From: VFBF01 sp034440275
GTDB taxonomy: Bacteria; Pseudomonadota; Alphaproteobacteria; Caulobacterales; Aquidulcibacteraceae
Assembly (NCBI GenBank): GCA_034440275.1
Contig: JAWXBS010000201.1
Span: 1 to 18,539 of the forward strand
Length of the DNA stretch: 18,539 nt
Direction: 5' to 3'
Position numbers and translations under genes: made by a program
Shown here: positions 14,404 to 18,539 of the stretch, piece by piece
Numbering within the stretch: position 1 is the first letter of the stretch
Layout: every line of letters begins with the position of its first letter
The notes under the pieces: model-generated
What the model saw: only the letters and a program-made list of their open reading frames with translations
What the model was told of the DNA's origin: nothing
The model's database searches: none

Positions 14404-14648
14404 GCGGCGGCCGCCAGGTGACGGGCCAGTTGCGAGACGGACGGATGATCGAAGATCGCCTCCGCATCGATCTCGCGGCCGAGGAAATCCTCCAGTTCGC
14501 CGGCGAGTTCGACGGCTTCCAGCGACGGCAGGCCGTAGGCGTCGAAGTCGCGATCGTCGTCGAGCGTGTTTTCCGCAACCGAGAGCGCGCTTGCGAGCGA
14601 GGCGCGGATGGCGGTGCGGATCTGCGCTTCAGAAAAGGCGGCGGGCAT
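14400..14648 (-). CDS. Acyl carrier protein (first carrier)
   Basis: The start at 14648 is preceded by GAAGGAGTG, a strong ribosome-binding site that also contains the stop of the ligase gene. Upstream in-frame codons would run into the ligase. The 82-residue product has YGLPSLEAVELAGELEDFLG, with Ser42 as the phosphopantetheine site. Pro takes the place of the usual Asp before Ser. The sequence IDAEAIFDHPSVSQLARHLA is typical of PKS/NRPS-style carriers. It directly follows the FAAL-type ligase, the arrangement in which the ligase charges its own carrier with a fatty acid. The operon PPTase would activate it. Confidence 0.88.
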   Translation of the reverse strand: MPAAFSEAQIRTAIRASLASALSVAENTLDDDRDFDAYGLPSLEAVELAGELEDFLGREIDAEAIFDHPSVSQLARHLAAAA

Positions 14649-14658
14649 GGGCACTCCT

Positions 14659-16227
14659 TCAGGCGGCGGCGGAAACAGGACGGCGCCAGAGCGCGCGGAT
14701 CGCCAGGGTGTTGGCGCGCCATGCATCGCGGGTGGCGGCGCGCGCGGTCTTGCCGCTGGTGGTGAGGCGCACGGCGCCGGGCGCACACAGTGCGATGACG
14801 TCGGGGGTCAGGTCGAAGGCGGCGGCGACGGCGTCAATCAGTTTCGCAATCACCGCATCGGGGGAAGCGGTTGCGTGTTCGACGATGATGAAGATGTCTT
14901 CGTCACCCGCACTGTCGGCCGTAGCGAAGGCTGCGCACGCGGCGCGCTGCCCAAGTGCGCGCACGACCACCGCTTCCACATCCGCAGCGTGCGTCTTGCG
15001 ACCGCTGCGGATCAGCACGTCTTTTGCGCGCCCGCAGACATGCAGGCGACCATCGCGCAGGAAGCCGATGTCGCCGGTGCGCAGCCAGCCTCGCGCATCG
15101 CCCTCAAGCCGGCCGCCGAAGTGCGCGGCGCTGTCGTCCGGCGCATTCCAGTAGCCGGCGGCAAGGCTCGCCCCCGTCACCCAGATTGCACCGGCGAGGC
15201 CTTCGGCCACCGCCGCACCCGTCGCTTCATCGACGACTTTGATGTCCGCGCCGAGTCCGGGCGCACCACAATCGACCGGCGCATCCTCGTCTGCGTAAAG
15301 ATCAACAGGCGGATCGTCCGCGCGCCGCGCACTGACGAACAGCACGGCCTCCGCGAGGCCGTAGCCCGGCGCGAACGCGTCCGCTCGAAAGCCGTTCTCC
15401 GCGAAGCGTTCCTCAAAGCGCCGCATGGTGCGGCGACGCACGGGCTCCGCGCCGTTCACCGCGACACGCCATGTGGAGAGATCGAGGTCGTCCGTGTCGG
15501 CGCGCGGGGCGCGATCGGTCGCGAGGTCGTAGGCGAAGTTCGGGCCGCCGCTGAACGTGGCGCGTCGCGACGACACCAGCTCCAGCCAGCGCGCGGGACG
15601 CTGCAGGAAGGCGGCCGGATGCATCAGCGTGGACGGCACACCGAACGCGAGCGGCGCAAGGATCGCGCCGACGAGGCCCATGTCATGGAAGGGCGGGAGC
15701 CAGAAGACGCCGTGGTCGTCGCCGGTGAGACCCCATGCATCGCCGATGGCTGCGATGTTGGCGCGCAGGGCGCCGTGCGTAATGACCGCGCCGCGCGGCG
15801 CTTCCGTCGAGCCGGAAGTGAACTGAAGGTAGGCGATGTCTTCGTCGTGTGGCGCGTCGACGAAGGCGTCGGCGACGGCCCCGGGCGTTTCGGCCGGGCT
15901 GTCGCCGCGTGTGAGCACGAGGGTTGCATCTGTCGCCGCCGCCAGCCGCTCCACCGCCGCGCGGGACGCCGCCGTCATCGGCGCCGGCGCGGGGACTGCG
16001 ATGCGCCCCGATGCGAGACATGCGAGAAACGCCGCAACAAACGCCGGGCCCGGGGGATGCGCGACGACGACGCGATCCCCAGCCACCGTACGACCGGCGA
16101 TCAACGCCGCTTCTGCGCGTACGACCGACAGTAGCCCATCGCGCGACCAAGTCTGGACGTTCTCTTCCTCGCCGCGCCAGCGCACGAACTCGAACGCCGG
16201 GGCCGCGCACGTCGCGCCCACAGTCAT
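14659..16227 (-). CDS. Fatty acyl-AMP ligase (FAAL-type acyl-activating enzyme)
   Basis: FAALs form an acyl-adenylate and pass the chain to an acyl carrier protein rather than to CoA. The 522-residue protein shows the ATP loop YLQFTSGST (133-141) with PRGAVITHG next to it. WLPPFHDMGLVG (176-187) and the later GYGLAEAVLFVS block are close to known FAALs. DVLIRSGRKTHAADVE and a terminal SGKTARAA with the A10 lysine complete it. The start is uncertain: ATG 16227 is used because the promoter upstream would begin transcription near 16285, leaving ATG 16284 leaderless or untranscribed. Ten bases separate its stop from the carrier protein ATG, so loading of that carrier is the natural inference. Confidence 0.88.
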   Translation of the reverse strand: MTVGATCAAPAFEFVRWRGEEENVQTWSRDGLLSVVRAEAALIAGRTVAGDRVVVAHPPGPAFVAAFLACLASGRIAVPAPAPMTAASRAAVERLAAATDATLVLTRGDSPAETPGAVADAFVDAPHDEDIAYLQFTSGSTEAPRGAVITHGALRANIAAIGDAWGLTGDDHGVFWLPPFHDMGLVGAILAPLAFGVPSTLMHPAAFLQRPARWLELVSSRRATFSGGPNFAYDLATDRAPRADTDDLDLSTWRVAVNGAEPVRRRTMRRFEERFAENGFRADAFAPGYGLAEAVLFVSARRADDPPVDLYADEDAPVDCGAPGLGADIKVVDEATGAAVAEGLAGAIWVTGASLAAGYWNAPDDSAAHFGGRLEGDARGWLRTGDIGFLRDGRLHVCGRAKDVLIRSGRKTHAADVEAVVVRALGQRAACAAFATADSAGDEDIFIIVEHATASPDAVIAKLIDAVAAAFDLTPDVIALCAPGAVRLTTSGKTARAATRDAWRANTLAIRALWRRPVSAAA

Positions 16228-16289
16228 CGCAGTGATGACGCATGGTTCGCTTGAGGCGAAAAGTGTCGGCGAAATACAACCCATACGGG

Positions 16290-16321
16290 AATATACGTAC
16301 CGTTCGCCGTAGGCGTGTCAA
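16290..16321 (-). promoter_or_regulatory. Promoter of the FAAL operon
   Basis: On the minus strand a perfect TTGACA (16321-16316) is followed by AT-rich candidate -10 boxes: TACGTA (16299-16294, spacer 16) or TATATT (16295-16290, spacer 20). The AT-rich patch stands out against the GC-rich surroundings. Transcription would begin near 16285, which supports the ligase start at 16227. Confidence 0.5.
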
Positions 16322-16353
16322 CCGCCCCGATACACCTCCGCGTGCATTGACCC

Positions 16354-16380
16354 GCCGCTGCGGCAATCGCCACGGTGGCG
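16354..16380. promoter_or_regulatory. Two adjacent dyads upstream of the SDR gene
   Basis: GCCGC-T-GCGGC (16354-16364) and CGCCAC-G-GTGGCG (16368-16380) are perfect dyads 3 bases apart, ending 17 bases before the SDR ATG. One-base centres make them poor hairpins, so protein binding is more plausible. GC bias could also produce them by chance. Confidence 0.3.
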
Positions 16381-16397
16381 CGAAACGGAGGCGCCGT

Positions 16398-17135
16398 ATG
16401 ACCGATCTCGATTTCACGGGAAAGACCGTCCTCGTCGTCGGCGGCTCAAGCGGCATCGGCAACGGCATTGCTCACGCCTTCCGCACGCGCGGCGCGTCGG
16501 TCCATGTCTGGGGCACGCGCGCGACGGCGGCGGACTACGCGAACGAAGAGGGTTCCGACCTTGCGGGCCTCGGGTATGCGCAGGTCGATGCGTCGGACTT
16601 CGATGCGGTGGCGGCGGTGAAGCCCGCGTTCGACACGTTGGATGTGCTCGTGCTCGCGCAAGGCACAGTGCTCTACAAGCGCGGCGAGTTCGTCATGGAA
16701 GGCTTCCAGAAGGTCATGGACGTAAACCTCGGCAGCCTCATGGCGTGCGCGACGAAATTTCATCCGATGCTGAAAGCGGCGCAGGGCTCGATCATCACCA
16801 TCAGTTCGACAGCGGCGTTTCACGCCACGATCGGCAATCCCGCGTATAATGCTTCGAAGGCCGCTGCCGTCGCGCTGACGCGTACGCTCGCGGTGGCGTG
16901 GGCCGGCTACGGCATCCGCGTGAACGGCATCGCGCCGGGTCTCGTCGACACGAAACTCACGCGCGTGACGACGAAAAATCCCGAAAGGCTTGCGGCTTCG
17001 CTGCAAGGCATTCCCGCCAAGCGTCTAGGCACGCCCGAAGACATGGCCGGCGCCGCGCTCTTTCTTGCGTCGCCGCTGGCGGCGTACATCTACGGGCAGA
17101 CCATACCGGTCGACGGCGGCCTCATTCTGACGTGA
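16398..17135 (+). CDS. Short-chain dehydrogenase/reductase (SDR)
   Basis: This is a classical 245-residue SDR. The cofactor loop GGSSGIG is at 15-21. VLVLAQG stands where NNAG is usual, and the catalytic residues appear in TISSTAAF (Ser) and YNASK (Tyr, Lys). RVNGIAPGLVDTKLT and the C-terminal YGQTIPVDGGLIL are typical of 3-oxoacyl-ACP reductase and sugar/alcohol dehydrogenase groups. GGAG (16387-16390) precedes the ATG by seven bases; longer starts lack this site. It diverges from the FAAL operon, so it could reduce a beta-keto acyl intermediate of the pathway, but a separate role is possible. Its TGA ends one base before the TAG of the convergent TetR gene. Confidence 0.88.
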   Translation: MTDLDFTGKTVLVVGGSSGIGNGIAHAFRTRGASVHVWGTRATAADYANEEGSDLAGLGYAQVDASDFDAVAAVKPAFDTLDVLVLAQGTVLYKRGEFVMEGFQKVMDVNLGSLMACATKFHPMLKAAQGSIITISSTAAFHATIGNPAYNASKAAAVALTRTLAVAWAGYGIRVNGIAPGLVDTKLTRVTTKNPERLAASLQGIPAKRLGTPEDMAGAALFLASPLAAYIYGQTIPVDGGLILT

Positions 17136-17136
17136 A

Positions 17137-17742
17137 CTAGTCGAGAAGCGCCGCCGTGATGCGCCTCATGACGGCGGTCGCGGATTTCGCGCTGAGGCGT
17201 TGTTCCTGACGCAACCGTCGCCACGCCTCGAAGCTGAGCGACAATTCCACCGCCTCGAACAGCGTGCGATCCTCGCTCACGGTCTTCGGCACGATGAACA
17301 GCAGTACGCCGCGCAACATGCGTGTGATCTCCGCGTGATCGGCCTGCAGGAAGGGCGATTGGCCGCGTATCGCGTCGGACGCCGTCTTGATCGGCAGCAT
17401 TTCCTCGAAAAGCCGCGCACGACGTTCGATGACCTGATCGAGGCGCGCGCGCCATGTGGCGCCGGAGATGGGCTCGTCGATGATCGGCGCCACGCGCGCG
17501 AGCATCACTGCATGCGCCTCGCGATAGACGCCTTCCATGTCGTTGAAGAGCCGGAACACCGTGCGCCGCCCCACGCCGGCCCGATCGGCGATGCGCTCCG
17601 CGCTTGGCGTCATTTCGCCTTCGAACACAAGATCGAGCATGGTCTCGGCGATGCGGCGACGGTTGGCGTCCGAGCGCAGGCGGCGTCCGTCCGGACGCGC
17701 CGCCGCCTGTTCGGGCGCGGGTTTGAGTTTCGCCTTGGTCAT
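17137..17742 (-). CDS. TetR/AcrR-family transcriptional regulator
   Basis: This 201-residue protein has the expected size. The N-terminal helix-turn-helix is seen in ETMLDLVFEG...ADRAGVGRRTVFRLFNDMEGVYREA (about residues 33-76), with VGRRTVFRLF as the recognition helix region. The C-terminal part is a helical ligand-binding domain without a recognisable ligand motif. The gene converges on the SDR. A palindrome overlapping its own predicted -10 box suggests self-repression. It likely responds to a small hydrophobic ligand and may control the SDR, the FAAL operon or the hotdog genes; none of these targets is proven by sequence. Confidence 0.9.
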   Translation of the reverse strand: MTKAKLKPAPEQAAARPDGRRLRSDANRRRIAETMLDLVFEGEMTPSAERIADRAGVGRRTVFRLFNDMEGVYREAHAVMLARVAPIIDEPISGATWRARLDQVIERRARLFEEMLPIKTASDAIRGQSPFLQADHAEITRMLRGVLLFIVPKTVSEDRTLFEAVELSLSFEAWRRLRQEQRLSAKSATAVMRRITAALLD

Positions 17743-17793
17743 CGACAGTGTCCCTGCGCCGATCCGGGCGCGCGTCCTTCTTCCGGAGAGAGC

Positions 17794-17824
17794 GGACGAT
17801 AGTCGTCCTGCGAGACGATCTCAA
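17794..17824 (-). promoter_or_regulatory. TetR gene promoter with overlapping operator
   Basis: On the minus strand TTGAGA (17824-17819) and TATCGT (17801-17796) are 17 bases apart. The -10 box lies within GGACGATAGTCGTCC (17794-17808, plus-strand reading), a perfect dyad with 6-bp arms and a 3-bp centre. This site is 52-66 bases upstream of the TetR ATG, a classic autoregulation layout. Confidence 0.55.
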
Positions 17825-17877
17825 ACCGGTCGGTCAGCATGAACACGGAGCGTATTGTCACGAGAAAGTGAGCGGCT

Positions 17878-18330
17878 TCATCCAAGTGCAAATCGGCCCT
17901 CCTCGTCCATCAACGCGATAAGCTGCTGACCCGTCACACAGGGGCCCTCCGGCCCCGCGATCGTGAACTCGTAGAGCAGGCCCCCGGCAGTGGCGCTGAG
18001 ACGAGTGACGCGCACGAGCAGGCGCCCTTCGATGTCGTCGAGGCGTGGCGCCGTCCAGCGCACCCCCGTCAGCACCGCGAGATAGCCGATCGGCGGATTT
18101 GGCTTGGGATCGGTGATGAGGGCGGTATGCGTCGCGATGGCCTGGGCGGCGTACTCGACGCCGGCGCTTGCGGGCAGGACGCCGCCGACGCGAAGGGGAT
18201 GGTCTGCGGCCCTGTGACCATCGGCCCAGGCCTCGAGCGAGGTCTCGTCCAGCGCGGTCACTTCGGCAAGCAGGTGCATGCCGCCACTGTGGGGGATCAG
18301 GCCTTGGATCTGCGCCTTGGAAAGCGGCAT
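17878..18330 (-). CDS. ApeP-like hotdog-fold 3-hydroxyacyl-ACP dehydratase
   Basis: The 150-residue protein matches the ApeP-type dehydratases of aryl polyene and flexirubin clusters. LIPHSGGMHLLAEV (11-24) corresponds to the L-P-H-x-x-x-M-x-L-L-D/E-x-V opening. DHPLRVGGVLPASAGVEYAAQA (43-64) carries the conserved Glu59 and Gln63 of the hotdog active-site helix. These proteins dehydrate 3-hydroxyacyl-ACP or act with a partner dehydratase. A second hotdog gene diverges from it 91 bases away, fitting such a pair. The rest of the cluster is outside the window, so the product class is uncertain. Confidence 0.75.
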   Translation of the reverse strand: MPLSKAQIQGLIPHSGGMHLLAEVTALDETSLEAWADGHRAADHPLRVGGVLPASAGVEYAAQAIATHTALITDPKPNPPIGYLAVLTGVRWTAPRLDDIEGRLLVRVTRLSATAGGLLYEFTIAGPEGPCVTGQQLIALMDEEGRFALG

Positions 18331-18383
18331 GGGCGGGAAGGGGCGCAGAACGGTGACCTTTTCAGTTGCCCGACGGGCCGGCG

Positions 18384-18391
18384 TCTATACT
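18384..18391. promoter_or_regulatory. Possible overlapping divergent -10 boxes
   Basis: TATACT (18386-18391) reads toward the rightward hotdog gene and TATAGA (18389-18384, minus strand) toward the ApeP-like gene. Neither has a convincing -35 box at 17 bases. The two promoters would share this spot and compete. Confidence 0.3.
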
Positions 18392-18421
18392 CCGGTCCAG
18401 CCCTAGGATCGAAGTACGAAC

Positions 18422-18539
18422 ATGCAAGCGGAATGGACCCTCGACGCTGCACACCCCGCGCTTGCAGGACATTTCCCCTCGCACCCGCTGGCGCCGGGCG
18501 TGGTGGTGCTGGACCGGGTGATCGCGGCGGTGGAAGGAC
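18422..18539 (+). CDS. FabZ/ApeI-like hotdog dehydratase, 5' end only
   Basis: The gene runs off the right edge after 39 codons. The start of the protein already shows LAGHFPSHPLAPGVVVLD, the FabZ/ApeI catalytic loop, with His17 as the expected active-site histidine. This fold dehydrates 3-hydroxyacyl-ACP in fatty acid, aryl polyene or related pathways. It diverges from the ApeP-like gene. ApeI and ApeP occur together in aryl polyene clusters, so their co-occurrence here supports a similar pathway to the right. Confidence 0.75.
   Translation, partial: MQAEWTLDAAHPALAGHFPSHPLAPGVVVLDRVIAAVEG

Noticed and set aside
14566..16134. 522-codon open frame on the plus strand
   Set aside because: It is antisense to the FAAL ligase and has low-complexity Arg/Gly/Ala composition. 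It is a shadow frame.
17143..17175. Terminator between SDR and TetR genes
   Set aside because: I saw no T-run or strong stem at the junction; the two stops are one base apart.
1..18539. CRISPR array, insertion sequence or prophage
   Set aside because: There are no regularly spaced direct repeats, no transposase or integrase motifs, and no terminal inverted repeats with target duplications.

Overview
This is GC-rich, gene-dense DNA with short intergenic gaps, many ATGA/GTGA start-stop overlaps and sigma70-type TTGAC promoters. Together with the gene families present, this suggests an alphaproteobacterium (Caulobacterales, Hyphomonadaceae or Rhizobiales-like). No rRNA, tRNA or other phylogenetic marker is present, so this is an inference. 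I count 19 protein genes, 18 complete and one cut by the right edge. I see no transposase, phage gene, CRISPR array or tRNA.

Left block (1-5988, + strand). The first 579 bases hold no convincing protein gene. They do contain a good promoter with an 18-bp palindrome over its -10 box, followed by about 350 bases of strongly foldable sequence (a possible long leader or non-coding RNA). Then come an acyl-CoA dehydrogenase, a zinc alcohol dehydrogenase, an APC-type amino-acid/amine permease and a two-haem c-type cytochrome lipoprotein. A hairpin with a T-run facing the minus strand lies between the first two genes.

Second block (10050-5989, - strand). Four genes are chained by three 4-bp ATGA overlaps: a GNAT-like acyltransferase, a ThiF/E1-like adenylyltransferase, a polytopic membrane protein of unknown function and an Acg-type nitroreductase-fold flavoprotein. 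This looks like a dedicated modification system with adenylation, acyl transfer, redox and membrane parts. Divergent from it is a succinate-semialdehyde-dehydrogenase-like gene (10147-11598, +), with a REP-like palindrome between them.

Third block (16227-11595, - strand). A compact six-gene lipid or polyketide-type operon runs FAAL-type acyl-AMP ligase, acyl carrier protein, CmaA/PcaA-like SAM methyltransferase or cyclopropane synthase, second carrier protein, NagZ-like GH3 hexosaminidase and Sfp-type phosphopantetheinyl transferase. The inferred logic is that the PPTase arms the carriers, the FAAL loads a fatty acid onto a carrier, and the methyltransferase modifies the acyl chain. NagZ is the unexpected member. 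A divergent SDR (16398-17135, +) and a TetR regulator with a likely self-operator (17742-17137, -) flank the operon.

Right end (17878-18539). Two divergent hotdog-fold dehydratase-like genes (ApeP-like and FabZ/ApeI-like) suggest that an aryl-polyene- or fatty-acid-like biosynthetic cluster continues beyond the window.

The two most interesting systems are the E1-GNAT-membrane-nitroreductase operon and the FAAL-ACP-methyltransferase-ACP-NagZ-PPTase operon. All assignments come from reading motifs; no database search was possible.
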